From Halalkalirubrum salinum (GTDB lineage: Archaea > Halobacteriota > Halobacteria > Halobacteriales > Haloferacaceae): a stretch of DNA of 64,000 bases. Of the stretch, positions 36,077 through 44,441 are shown piece by piece; positions within the stretch are counted from its first letter, which is position 1, and the number at the start of each line of letters is the position of its first letter. A program made the position numbers and the translations under genes. The notes beneath the pieces were generated by a model. The model did no database searches. It saw nothing but the letters and a program-made list of their open reading frames with translations, and was not told the DNA's origin. Location of the stretch: the NCBI RefSeq assembly GCF_005543295.1, contig NZ_SRSG01000010.1:192362-256361 (forward strand), written 5' to 3'.

Positions 36077-36481
36077 ATGACAGACACTGACAGCCACGAT
36101 GCCGCGACCGATTGTTCCGTCGAGACTGACGGCGGTGTGACCGCGGGTGCAGCACAGGCGCATCGACAGACAGACTACCTCAGCTCGGAGGTAAACCTGC
36201 TCAAGCCGAGTACGCCCTACATGCGCGAACACCTCCGCATCGTCTGGACCGGCTTCATTATCTGGGCGCTCGTTGTGTTCGGGCCGGTCACACTCACACG
36301 GCTGGCACCGGAGATGATGACCGTCGAGATGCCAATACTTGGATTTCCACTGCACTATTTCCTCGTCGCGATCGGCGCGCCCGGCGGTGCGTTGATCCTG
36401 TCGGCGTGGTACGCCTGGCGGCGAGACGCACTGGATGAGAAGTACGGAATCGAACACGACATCGTGGAGGGCGAGCCATGA
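36077..36481 (+). CDS. DUF4212 small subunit of sodium/solute symporter
   Basis: A 134-residue protein. A soluble acidic N-terminus is followed by YLSSEVNLLKPSTPYMREHLRIVW and two membrane helices (about 60-82 and 95-117). This is the small partner of VC_2705-type SSS transporters. ATG 36077 (MTDTDSHD) is used; the earlier frame is not conserved-looking. Its TGA overlaps the symporter ATG (ATGA), the usual coupling of this pair. Confidence 0.85.
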   Translation: MTDTDSHDAATDCSVETDGGVTAGAAQAHRQTDYLSSEVNLLKPSTPYMREHLRIVWTGFIIWALVVFGPVTLTRLAPEMMTVEMPILGFPLHYFLVAIGAPGGALILSAWYAWRRDALDEKYGIEHDIVEGEP

Positions 36482-38322
36482 GCAAAGCACTCACCATCGT
36501 TCTGCAGTCGGAGTTGCTCCCGGAGGGACTCAACGTCTCGTTCAAGACGCTGCCGGCGATCCTTGTGATCGGGATGCTCTTGGTGTTTATTGCGATCGGC
36601 TTCATTTTCCGGGTTGCTGATGCCGAGAACATGTGGGTTGCCGGGCGGTCGATCGGCAACCTCGAAAACGGGATGGCGATCGGTGCAAACTGGATGTCTG
36701 CGGCGTCATACCTCGGGATGGCAGCGTCGATCGCGCTGTCTGGCTTTTACGGGCTGGTGTTTGTCGTCGGCTGGACGACGGGCTATTTCATTTTGCTCAT
36801 CTTCCTGGCCGCACAGCTTCGCCGATTCGGCAAGTACACCGCACCAGATTTCGTCGGTGATCGGTTTAACTCAGACACGGCGCGGGCGATCGGCGCGGTC
36901 ACGACGTTCCTGATCGGGTTCGTCTACGCGATCGGACAGGCCCGCGGGATGGGCCTCGTTGGCCTGTACATTTTCGGCGATCTGGGTATTCTCGGTCTGA
37001 GCGGCTACCAGGCGATGGTCATCATCATGATGGCCATTACCGTCGGCTACCTGACGTTGTCGGGAATGTTGGGTGCGACGAAGAACATGGCCGTCCAGTA
37101 CGTCATCTTGATTATCGCGTTCGTCGCCGGACTGTACGCGGTTGGGTTCGTAAACGGCTACTCGACGGTGCTGCCACAGATCGAATACGGCGCACTCATT
37201 GGCGAGCTCAGTAGCGAATTCTCCGAGCCGTTCGTCGGCGAAGGCTACTACCTGTGGATCGCAACCGCCTTTTCGCTCATCGTCGGAACCTGCGGGCTTC
37301 CGCACGTCCTCGTGCGCTTTTACACGGTCGAAAACGAGCGGACTGCGCGGTGGTCGACCGTCTGGGGACTGTTTTTCATCTGCATCCTCTATTTGAGCGC
37401 GCCGGCGTTCGCGGCGTTCGGGACCGACCTGTACGGCAGTGAGCTCGGTGCAGTGTACGGTGATCCCGGGATGACCGCCGAGGCGGCCGACGTGATTGTC
37501 GTGCTTGCCACACAGCTTTCAGGGCTCCCGGAGTGGTTCGTCGGATTGGTCGCGGCTGGCGGTATTGCAGCGGCGATCGCAACCACCGCTGGGCTGTTCA
37601 TCGCCGGCTCCTCGGCGATCTCACACGACATCTACACGAACATCATCAATCCCGAAGCGACCCAGCGCCAGCAGGTCTTCGTCGGGCGGCTGAGCATCGT
37701 TGCGCTCGGAGTCATCACGACGCTCGCGGCACTGGATCCGGCGGCCCCGATCGCCGCGCTTGTCTCCTACGCGTTTTCGTTGGCCGGCGCGGTGTTGTTC
37801 CCGATGTTCTTCCTCGGAATGTGGTGGGAGAACACAAACAGACAGGGCGCGCTTGCAGGCATGACGACAGGGCTCACCATCTGGTTTATTCCAATGATAA
37901 ACGAAGTCGTCCCAACGTATATCAGCGGCCTCGATGCACCGCTGAACGCGACGCTCGAACAGTGGGTGCCTGCGATCGGCTCTGCGCTCGTCGCTGTCCC
38001 AATCGTGTTCGCAGTGACGATCGTCGTGTCGCTGCTCACCGATGAGCCGCCGATAGAGACAAAACGAATCGTCCGACAGTGTCACAGTCCAGAGCCGATG
38101 CGTCAACAGCAGACTGCCGAAGACGTTGTCGCAGCTGACGGTGGGGAAGACGTCGCGACCGATGGCGGCCAGGACGTCGCGACCGATGGCAGCCAGGACG
38201 TCGCGACCGATGGCGGCCAGGACGTCGCAACCGATGGCAGCCAGGACATCGCGACCGATGGCGGCCAGGACGTTGCGACTCATCGCGACGAAGACGTTGC
38301 GACGGACGGAGGTGAGTGCTAA
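36478..38322 (+). CDS. sodium:solute symporter (VC_2705/ActP-like) with repeat tail
   Basis: A 614-residue SSS-family transporter. About 13 membrane helices fill residues 20-525; MWVAGRSIGNLENGMAIGANWMSAASYLGM is the N-terminal sodium-binding region. The C-terminal ~75 residues are soluble and acidic, built from an eight-residue repeat (DGGQDVAT/DGSQDVAT) encoded by 24-bp units. Normal relatives are about 530-560 residues, so the tail is extra. The likely substrate is a short organic acid such as acetate given the acs gene upstream. Its stop overlaps the next start (TAATG). Confidence 0.85.
   Translation: MSKALTIVLQSELLPEGLNVSFKTLPAILVIGMLLVFIAIGFIFRVADAENMWVAGRSIGNLENGMAIGANWMSAASYLGMAASIALSGFYGLVFVVGWTTGYFILLIFLAAQLRRFGKYTAPDFVGDRFNSDTARAIGAVTTFLIGFVYAIGQARGMGLVGLYIFGDLGILGLSGYQAMVIIMMAITVGYLTLSGMLGATKNMAVQYVILIIAFVAGLYAVGFVNGYSTVLPQIEYGALIGELSSEFSEPFVGEGYYLWIATAFSLIVGTCGLPHVLVRFYTVENERTARWSTVWGLFFICILYLSAPAFAAFGTDLYGSELGAVYGDPGMTAEAADVIVVLATQLSGLPEWFVGLVAAGGIAAAIATTAGLFIAGSSAISHDIYTNIINPEATQRQQVFVGRLSIVALGVITTLAALDPAAPIAALVSYAFSLAGAVLFPMFFLGMWWENTNRQGALAGMTTGLTIWFIPMINEVVPTYISGLDAPLNATLEQWVPAIGSALVAVPIVFAVTIVVSLLTDEPPIETKRIVRQCHSPEPMRQQQTAEDVVAADGGEDVATDGGQDVATDGSQDVATDGGQDVATDGSQDIATDGGQDVATHRDEDVATDGGEC
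38137..38304 (+). repeat. 24-bp tandem repeat inside the symporter gene
   Basis: Seven consecutive 24-bp units start at 38137, 38161, 38185, 38209, 38233, 38257 and 38281. The five central ones differ at only a few bases. Units alternate GGC/AGC at one codon, giving DGGQDVAT and DGSQDVAT in turn, which suggests duplication of a 48-bp double unit. The first and last units are more diverged. Confidence 0.9.
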
Positions 38323-38780
38323 TGTACGATCGGATTCTCGTGCCGACCGACGGCAGCGACGTGGCAGAGACCGCACTGAATCACGCGCTTGATCTCGCCG
38401 ACAGGTACGACGCAGAAATTCACACACTGTACGTGGTCGACATCGATTCAGTTAACCTCAGCTTAGGGACCGAGCAGGTCGATCGGCTCAAGCAGGGCCA
38501 CTACGAGGAAATGGACGAGGTTCGCGACCGTGCGGATGCCGCGACGGGGACGATCGCCAACCGCGCTACCGCACACGGAATCGACGTCGTAGAACATGTC
38601 TCGGCGGGCCGACCACACAAGCTCATTGCCGAGTACGCCGAAAACCACGACATCGACCTCATCGTGATGGGCAGCCACGGCCGCGCAGGCGTCCGGCGGG
38701 CACTGCTCGGGAGTGTGACCGAGCGGACGCTGCGATCGACGCACGTCCCGGTGTTGGTGGTCGATCACCACCCCGAGTAG
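38322..38780 (+). CDS. universal stress protein (UspA family)
   Basis: A 152-residue UspA domain. DRILVPTDGSDVAETAL opens the fold, and the ATP-binding motif GSHGRAGVRRALLGSVTERTL closes it, followed by VPVLVV. ATG 38322 overlaps the symporter stop by one base (TAATG), so it is translationally coupled to the transporter; haloarchaeal transporters are often paired with Usp domains. A regulatory, nucleotide-sensing role on transport is plausible. Confidence 0.88.
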   Translation: MYDRILVPTDGSDVAETALNHALDLADRYDAEIHTLYVVDIDSVNLSLGTEQVDRLKQGHYEEMDEVRDRADAATGTIANRATAHGIDVVEHVSAGRPHKLIAEYAENHDIDLIVMGSHGRAGVRRALLGSVTERTLRSTHVPVLVVDHHPE

Positions 38781-38861
38781 CGGCCCAACGCACCGTTGAG
38801 ACGTGCAGAGACGAATCGACGCTTTGAGAAGCGATCGAACGAAGGAACAAATAGCGTACTA

Positions 38862-39086
38862 ATGACAGTCCGTGACCAACTCAAGACACACCTGCGGGAA
38901 AACCGTCGCGGGATGCTCTTCGATTTGACTTTCGCGATCGTGTGGGTCACCGCGGTGACGATCCTCGTCGACTACGTGTTCGTCGGCGCGCCGACCTGGG
39001 CATACTACCTGTTTTTGGCAGCCGGCGTCCCGGGATACTTCGGGTTTGTGTGGTCGTGGGATGCGGCGAGGAACCAACAGCAGTGA
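38862..39086 (+). CDS. small two-helix membrane protein
   Basis: A 74-residue protein starting MTVRDQLKTHLRENRRG. Two helices (about 19-40 and 46-66) are separated by GAPTWA; the end is WSWDAARNQQQ. ATG 38862 is preferred over the frame open to 38796. It follows the Usp gene by 80 bases. No known family motif. Confidence 0.6.
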   Translation: MTVRDQLKTHLRENRRGMLFDLTFAIVWVTAVTILVDYVFVGAPTWAYYLFLAAGVPGYFGFVWSWDAARNQQQ

Positions 39087-39161
39087 GTCGGCGACGCTAA
39101 TCGGATGCGCTACAGAGTATCGCCCGATGAACTCCGAGCGATCTTTACTCAGCGAGAGAAT

Positions 39162-39179
39162 CCCGCCGTTCACGGCGGG
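39162..39179 (+). repeat. solitary TnpB-end-like hairpin
   Basis: CCCGCCG (39162-39168), loop TTCA, CGGCGGG (39173-39179), within GAGAATCCCGCC...GAGGATGTCAC. From memory, the context GAAT-stem-GAGGATG is a common right-end form of haloarchaeal tnpB elements. No tnpB lies nearby. It is between two convergent genes, so it could double as a terminator. Confidence 0.5.
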
Positions 39180-39187
39180 CGAGGATG

Positions 39188-39448
39188 TCACTCTGTGTCG
39201 GTATCGAGCCACTCGTGGAGACATCGTTCATCACAGATGTATCGAGCGGTCTCGCGATCGCTGTCAGCCGAGACTTGCAATCGGACGACAATGTGTCGTT
39301 CTGAGAGCGGGAGATCAGCTGCGCAGTTTGCACACGGCTCAATCGACTCGCCGCGTTGATCCCACAGTCGGTGGTGGTTGATCCGTCGAATCTGTGCGGA
39401 CGTGTCGAATCCCGGCGGCGTTTCGCCCGTGTAATCCGAAAGGGACAT
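39188..39448 (-). CDS. small zinc-binding protein
   Basis: An 86-residue protein starting MSLSDYTGETPPGF. Likely zinc ligands are PCANC and YICDERC near the C-terminus (two Cys pairs). DERCLHEWLD is a treble-clef-like ending seen in several haloarchaeal small proteins. ATG 39448 has an AT-rich TATA-like stretch about 30 bases upstream (39474-39482). A perfect 12-bp palindrome TACCAATTGGTA lies farther upstream at 39515-39526. Confidence 0.65.
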   Translation of the reverse strand: MSLSDYTGETPPGFDTSAQIRRINHHRLWDQRGESIEPCANCAADLPLSERHIVVRLQVSADSDRETARYICDERCLHEWLDTDTE

Positions 39449-39576
39449 ACTGGCTATTCGCAGCGACAGTCCGTAAGTATTTTCAAAAGTTTGATACATA
39501 CACAGACGGTATCGTACCAATTGGTAACCGTGTAAATGTATGCCACAGCGATCGAACGCCAGTGAGTATCGCTCGA

Positions 39577-40029
39577 TTACGCCGTCAAATCGTCGGATTC
39601 GGTTTGTTTGACCAAGAAAACGGGAATTTCGGTCTGTTTGATCACGGTTTCGGCCACGCTGCCTAACAGGAGTCGATCGAGCCCCGATCGGCCGTTGGTT
39701 CCCATCACGATGACGTCGGCGTCCTCCTCGTCAGCGTATCCGACGATCGTATCCGCCGGAATTCCCTCGCGGATGACGGTTTTCGTGTCGATGTCCGCCG
39801 CTGCGGCCTTTTCGGCGACCATTGAGGTCGCCCGCTCGCCCTCAGCAGTTAGTGCCTCACGGATCTGTTCGGAGCCGAGTTCGGGCGCCATTCGGCCGAG
39901 GCGCTCGTGATCGACGACATAGAGAATGTCGAGGTCAGCGTCGTGTCGCTCCGCAAGGTCCAGTGCGTGTTCAAGCGCTGCGATCGCGGCGTCGCTGCCG
40001 TCCGTTGGAAGGAGAATTCGATCGTACAC
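39577..40029 (-). CDS. universal stress protein (UspA family)
   Basis: A 150-residue UspA domain starting MYDRILLPTDGSD. The ATP loop is GTNGRSGLDRLLLGSVAETVI, then IPVFLV. It is a paralogue of the Usp at 38322 but acts as its own unit. There is no adjacent transporter on its strand. Confidence 0.88.
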   Translation of the reverse strand: MYDRILLPTDGSDAAIAALEHALDLAERHDADLDILYVVDHERLGRMAPELGSEQIREALTAEGERATSMVAEKAAAADIDTKTVIREGIPADTIVGYADEEDADVIVMGTNGRSGLDRLLLGSVAETVIKQTEIPVFLVKQTESDDLTA

Positions 40030-40164
40030 GAACAGAGATTACACAGCAGGGAAATTGAATCCGACGGTCTGTTCTCATGAGTTGGCATCGGTTAGATGAC
40101 GAGCGGTGTGGTGGCAGAGACGGCCGATCCCAATACATTTGTTCACATACGACAATAATACGGT

Positions 40165-40605
40165 ATGGGTGTCGCGTACGCCGCTGTTGAGGCGGCCAAC
40201 CTCCTCGCAGTCGTGGTGTTAGTGGGGGCAACAATATCGATGGTGCTCGTCGTGCTTCCGGTGGTTCGTCGGGGAATCGTTTCGACGGCAGTCGTGCGGT
40301 CGATCGGCCGGCGCTTTGCCGGTGTGACTGCCGTGTCGGGAACTGGAGTGCTCCTCACGGAAGCGTATCTCACGTCGACACAGCATACACTATCATCGCT
40401 TGTGACAACCATGTCTGGCCGACTCGTGCTGGCATCGATGCTCCTTTGGGTCGTCTTGGTTGCCTGTGTGACGGTCGGGACGGGCCGGTTCGCGAAAGCC
40501 GTGGCGACCGGAGAGACAGAAGCCGCTGCCGCACGAAGTCGGCGCTGGTACGAGATCTCAGCGATCGTGGGCGCGGCAAGCATCGCGTTGACTGGGTTGT
40601 TTTGA
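40165..40605 (+). CDS. CopD-like four-helix membrane protein
   Basis: A 146-residue protein with four membrane helices (about 8-32, 48-65, 82-105, 128-145). The overall pattern, including GRRFAGVTAVSGTGVLLTEAY, is like the CopD/DUF2269 haem- or copper-linked membrane proteins. Key His residues typical of CopD are not evident, so the metal role is doubtful. It is convergent with the thioredoxin gene. Confidence 0.5.
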   Translation: MGVAYAAVEAANLLAVVVLVGATISMVLVVLPVVRRGIVSTAVVRSIGRRFAGVTAVSGTGVLLTEAYLTSTQHTLSSLVTTMSGRLVLASMLLWVVLVACVTVGTGRFAKAVATGETEAAAARSRRWYEISAIVGAASIALTGLF

Positions 40606-40636
40606 ACCGGGCCTATCGGTCGTCGCAGTCGACGTT

Positions 40637-41062
40637 TCAGGTGTACTTCCCAAGAAGCTGTTCAAACTGTGATTTCGGCTGTGCGCCGACGATCCGCTCT
40701 TCGGGTGAGCCATCGGCGAACAACACGAGGTTCGGAACGCCTTGTACGCCGTACTGAGCTGCGAGACCCTGATGTTGGTCGATGTCAACCTTTGCGATCG
40801 CAGCGTCGGTTTCAGCAGCCAGTTCTTCGAGCGTCGGCTCGAGCATCTTGCACGGCCCACACCACTCCGCAAAGAAATCAACGAGTACGACATCGTGGGT
40901 ATTCGTGACTTCAGCGAGGTGATCGGGGCCGTTGATGTGAATCGGCGTATCGGGGGAATCAGCGCTTTGACTCTCGTCTTCGCCGGATTCGTCGGCGAGT
41001 TGCGCCGCTAGCTGTTCGCGTTTTTGTTCGCGGATCGCGTCGAGGTCGTCTGAACGACTCAT
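40637..41062 (-). CDS. thioredoxin family protein
   Basis: A 141-residue protein. A charged N-terminal extension (about 1-35) precedes a thioredoxin domain with the classical active site FFAEWCGPCKMLEP and the cis-Pro region GVPNLVLF. ATG 41062 (MSRSDDLDAIRE) is chosen; the frame upstream overlaps the VOC gene. The extension resembles haloarchaeal thioredoxins with an N-terminal helix. It follows the VOC gene on the same strand. Confidence 0.88.
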   Translation of the reverse strand: MSRSDDLDAIREQKREQLAAQLADESGEDESQSADSPDTPIHINGPDHLAEVTNTHDVVLVDFFAEWCGPCKMLEPTLEELAAETDAAIAKVDIDQHQGLAAQYGVQGVPNLVLFADGSPEERIVGAQPKSQFEQLLGKYT

Positions 41063-41159
41063 AGAGGGTGATACGGTGTGAAGAGAGATAAGTATTGTCC
41101 AAGTTGTGCACAACTGCTGGAAAACCGCCGGGGCGGAAAACCCGCGATCGGCGGGCAGC

Positions 41160-41795
41160 CTACAGTCCGCCAGCACCGGAGGCGGTTTCAGGGAGTGTAG
41201 CCGCTTCAATCGGGAGCCCGAGTTCTTCAAGCGCAGCTTTCAGGTGTTCGCCTTTTGCGTACTCAGAGCCGTCCGCGACGCGCTTTTGATGTGCAAGCGC
41301 AAGTACCTCGCCGCGGCGATCGTCGGGAATCTCGTATTTGTCCGTCGAGAGTTCGATCACGAAGCCGTTGTGGTCGGTCGTGTACAGCGAGTAGAAGATC
41401 CCGCGGTTGAATTCGTTGAACCGATAGCCGTTATGGCGCAGGCCCTGTTTGACTTCTTCGAGTCGCTCGGGATCGAAGCTAAAGGAGATGTGGTGGACAC
41501 CACCCAACGGCGTGCGCTGGGGCGATCGATTCGACTGTCTGCCGTCCTCGACGAAGAACGTGATAATCCGGCCGTCACCAGCGTCGAAAAACAAGTGCGT
41601 CACGTTTGGTGCGTCGAGATTCGGCTGTTTGAGCACGAGCGACAGCCCGAGGATGTCACGGTAGAACTCGATCGTGTCCTCGGCGTTGCTGCCGACGAGC
41701 GTCACGTGGTCAACACCGGTGACGCCGACAGCGCTCTCTGGGTTTTCGGCGGTGATTGGGGCGTCTAACTGATCGGCTGGAGTTTGATTGCTCAT
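41160..41795 (-). CDS. VOC (glyoxalase/dioxygenase superfamily) protein
   Basis: A 211-residue protein with two beta-alpha-beta-beta-beta modules. GVDHVTLVGSNAEDTIEFYRDILG is the first, GVHHISFSFD the second; the usual metal ligands (His in VDHV, His in VHHI, Glu in FVIELSTD) are in place. A TATA-like ATATATA at about 41818-41824 sits 23-29 bases upstream of ATG 41795. Possible roles are a ring-cleaving dioxygenase or glyoxalase-type enzyme. It is the first of a pair with the thioredoxin gene. Confidence 0.8.
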   Translation of the reverse strand: MSNQTPADQLDAPITAENPESAVGVTGVDHVTLVGSNAEDTIEFYRDILGLSLVLKQPNLDAPNVTHLFFDAGDGRIITFFVEDGRQSNRSPQRTPLGGVHHISFSFDPERLEEVKQGLRHNGYRFNEFNRGIFYSLYTTDHNGFVIELSTDKYEIPDDRRGEVLALAHQKRVADGSEYAKGEHLKAALEELGLPIEAATLPETASGAGGL

Positions 41796-41910
41796 ACGCT
41801 GTATACGTGTTCAACGCGTATATATTCGGCAGCGACGATCGCGTGACCACGTGACATCGGTGTCCGGTGATGGGTGTGCACACCGAGCGCGGGCGATCCG
41901 CTGAGAGAGA

Positions 41911-43224
41911 TCAGCGGTCTGGGGTCTGGCGATCGTACGCTCCCTCTTTGCGCAGCCGTCCGGCCCGTTTGAGCACCGCCGGAGTCCGGCACACCCCGGG
42001 CTCGCCGGCGGCCTGCGGCACGACGCAGTTGTTACAGTTCTCACAGACGACAGCGGTATCTCCGTCGGCGTCTGCGGCGAGCAGACGGGCGGGTAGCTCC
42101 GGTTCGGCGTAGAACGGCCGTCCAAGCCCAACCATGTCGCAATCAGTCCCCAGGAGTCGATCGATCGTCCCACGCGTCCGGATCCCGCCCTCTGCGAGGA
42201 CAGGCATATCGACCTGGCGGCGCACCCGACAACACAGTCCAGCGTTCCACGCAGGTTCGAAGTCGTAGACGAACGACTCCACACGATTTGCGGCAGCGAC
42301 AAGTGCGGCTCGCAGCCGTCCGCCAAAGGCGTCGGCGTACCCCGCCTCGAAGCGATTGTCGCGCCACGCTCGGCCCGGATACTCGCCTTTGATGATACTC
42401 ATGTCCCAGAAGACCGAGCCCGTGACCGGGACAACCGCGTCGTAGCCGATCGCGTCGAGCCGTCCACAGATACCGATCGCCGCGTCAACGTCAAGGCGGC
42501 GACGGATGATGGGCGGGGCAGCTTCCTCGGCAGGGACCTTTGTCATGATCGGGACAGATCCGGCCTGCGATCGGATCTCGTCGTAAACGAGTTCAAGGAA
42601 CCGAACACCGTCGGCAAACTCGTCGTCGCGGCGGTTGTAAAACGGCGAGAGGAACTGGTGGATGATCCCCATGTTCGCGCCAGCGAGGTGGACGATGTCG
42701 TAGCCGGCGTCGACCGCGTAGCCGGCTGCACGGCCGAAATCCGCCGCCAGCGCGTAGACCTCGGCGGTCGTCATGACGTGTGGATCGTAGCTGAGAAGTC
42801 CCGTCTTTGCGATCGCCCGCAGTAGTGCCGGCGGCTCCGAAACTGCGAGCTGAGAGAGTGCAGGGTGACGCTCGCGAAAGCCGGCGTGCCAGGTTTCCAT
42901 GCTTCGCAGCCCGCCGTGTTCAAGCTGGATTGCGATCGACGCGCCGTGGTCGTGGATCCGATCGGTGAGCGTCTGCAGGTCCGAAACGAAGTCCAGATCA
43001 TCAACGTAGGTCATTCCCGGCGCGGCACAGCCGCCAGGTGAGCGGACGATCGTCGCACCCTGACAGACGAGTCCCGCGCCGGCGGCCGCCGCTGGTTCGA
43101 GGTCGGCAACGAGTGTCTCGATCGCATCGGGCCCGTTGCCCGCACACTCTAAAAGTGGGGCGCGATACAGGCGGTTGCGAACCGCGTGGCCGCCGATGTC
43201 GATCGGCTGGTGCAGCGTCGCCAT
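41911..43224 (-). CDS. OYE-type NADH:flavin oxidoreductase with Fe-S motif
   Basis: A 437-residue TIM-barrel flavoenzyme. LHQPIDIGGHAVRNRLYRAPL starts the barrel; IQLEHGGLRS, the substrate-binding loop, and VLAEGGIRTRGTIDRLL follow. The C-terminus carries CENCNNCVVPQAAGEPGVC, a four-Cys [4Fe-4S] ligand set as in 2,4-dienoyl-CoA reductase-like enzymes, but the NAD-binding domain of that family is absent. ATG 43224 (MATLHQP) is used. The electron donor and substrate are unknown. Confidence 0.82.
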   Translation of the reverse strand: MATLHQPIDIGGHAVRNRLYRAPLLECAGNGPDAIETLVADLEPAAAAGAGLVCQGATIVRSPGGCAAPGMTYVDDLDFVSDLQTLTDRIHDHGASIAIQLEHGGLRSMETWHAGFRERHPALSQLAVSEPPALLRAIAKTGLLSYDPHVMTTAEVYALAADFGRAAGYAVDAGYDIVHLAGANMGIIHQFLSPFYNRRDDEFADGVRFLELVYDEIRSQAGSVPIMTKVPAEEAAPPIIRRRLDVDAAIGICGRLDAIGYDAVVPVTGSVFWDMSIIKGEYPGRAWRDNRFEAGYADAFGGRLRAALVAAANRVESFVYDFEPAWNAGLCCRVRRQVDMPVLAEGGIRTRGTIDRLLGTDCDMVGLGRPFYAEPELPARLLAADADGDTAVVCENCNNCVVPQAAGEPGVCRTPAVLKRAGRLRKEGAYDRQTPDR

Positions 43225-43266
43225 CAAGCGAATGTACGGCACCCGCACGCTTATGTATTGGTAGAA

Positions 43267-43509
43267 TCAGCGGCGCAGCTCAAGACACGCAGGCCGTTCG
43301 CTGCCCGGTTCGGTCCCCAGTTGCTCGTGGCTGTGGTGAAAGAATCGAAGCTTCGCCCCCGTCTCCTCGGCGATCGGGTCGAAACACACCCGCTGGTAGC
43401 GAGCATTGTCGAGGAGATTGACCATCACGCCAGATTCGTGCTGTGAGACTGACTCGTAGGGGCACGCACAGACTGGACACCGATCGGGACGCTTGTCGGG
43501 CACCTCCAT
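43267..43509 (-). CDS. small haloarchaeal zinc-ribbon protein
   Basis: An 80-residue protein. DRCPVCACPYESVSQHESGVMVNLL at residues 10-34 has the only obvious Cys pair, and RVCFDP, then FFHHSHEQLG, supply more possible ligands. No known domain is recognised. It is just upstream of, and co-directional with, the OYE-type gene. Confidence 0.6.
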   Translation of the reverse strand: MEVPDKRPDRCPVCACPYESVSQHESGVMVNLLDNARYQRVCFDPIAEETGAKLRFFHHSHEQLGTEPGSERPACLELRR

Positions 43510-43625
43510 ACGTACACAGAGGATTTAGCCGGACAAAAGCGTACAGTTGGCGAGCAGACAGTCAAAAGAGAGAGTCCCTGACGGGGCTGCTCGTTCGATT
43601 CGTCGTCGAATCAAGCGTGTGTCGA

Positions 43626-44351
43626 TCAGACCGCAGGCTGTTCAGTCGGGGTGTGACCGTCCTGCATCGTGGTCTCAGGGCGGACATCCGCCCACGTGTG
43701 GCCGATGACGTAGTACGCAGCGACAACCGCATAAAACGACACGAATGCCGCAGCGATGAAGCCGGCAACCGGGATTGCACCAACGAGTCCACTAACGATA
43801 CCGCCAGCAATGATGAGCGCCGCCGCGGTAAGCCAGCCCATCGCGTACGTTCGATCGACGAGCGCCGGCCACAGGGTCCGGATCGCGAAGCCGTCACGGA
43901 TTCGACCGGTGTCGGCGTAGTGTGCGATCGCGGCCGGCGAGATGTACATCCCGGCCAGCGCGATGACGACCCCGAAGAGCCCGACGAGGACGACAACGCC
44001 AAACCCAACAACGCCCGAAAGCGTCGCCAGTCGTGGGGGAAGCGATGAGGCCGACAGGACAGACACCGCCGCGATCGCGGCCGCGATTGTCAGGATGAGC
44101 GCGGGCAATACGAGGTACACAAAGACGATGACCGACGCCTTTGCGCCGTCGACAGTGGTGTCGACCCACGCCTCAAACGCTGGTGGTTCGTCGTTACCGC
44201 TCGACGTACGACGGATAACCTCGAGGATGTATCCGGTTACGGTGAACACCGGGAGCAAAAGCGGTGAAAGAATGAGCAACAGGCCCCCGATGAGTATCGT
44301 TTTGACGGGGTCTGTGGACGATCGAAGGTATTGAACTGACTCGTTGAACAT
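43626..44351 (-). CDS. DUF4013 membrane protein
   Basis: A 241-residue protein with six predicted helices in a tail-to-head arrangement. The N-terminus FNESVQYLRSSTDPVKTILIGGLLLI and the conserved GYILEVIRRT are typical of DUF4013. The C-terminal tail is soluble and acidic. The family is common in archaea and has no known role. Confidence 0.8.
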   Translation of the reverse strand: MFNESVQYLRSSTDPVKTILIGGLLLILSPLLLPVFTVTGYILEVIRRTSSGNDEPPAFEAWVDTTVDGAKASVIVFVYLVLPALILTIAAAIAAVSVLSASSLPPRLATLSGVVGFGVVVLVGLFGVVIALAGMYISPAAIAHYADTGRIRDGFAIRTLWPALVDRTYAMGWLTAAALIIAGGIVSGLVGAIPVAGFIAAAFVSFYAVVAAYYVIGHTWADVRPETTMQDGHTPTEQPAV

Positions 44352-44441
44352 GGTGAATCGAAGGTATGAACGCGCTGTGACTACTTAAATAAGTGCCTGG
44401 GACATGTGAGCGGCAAGATGACCGCGATAACAGGTAGTGGA

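Noticed and set aside
38137-38304. 24-bp repeats as a CRISPR or regulatory array
   Set aside because: Units are contiguous, in frame and code for the symporter tail.
41120-41160. GC-rich inverted sequence after the VOC gene as another TnpB end
   Set aside because: No perfect stem and no GAAG or GAGGATG context; just GC-rich intergenic DNA.
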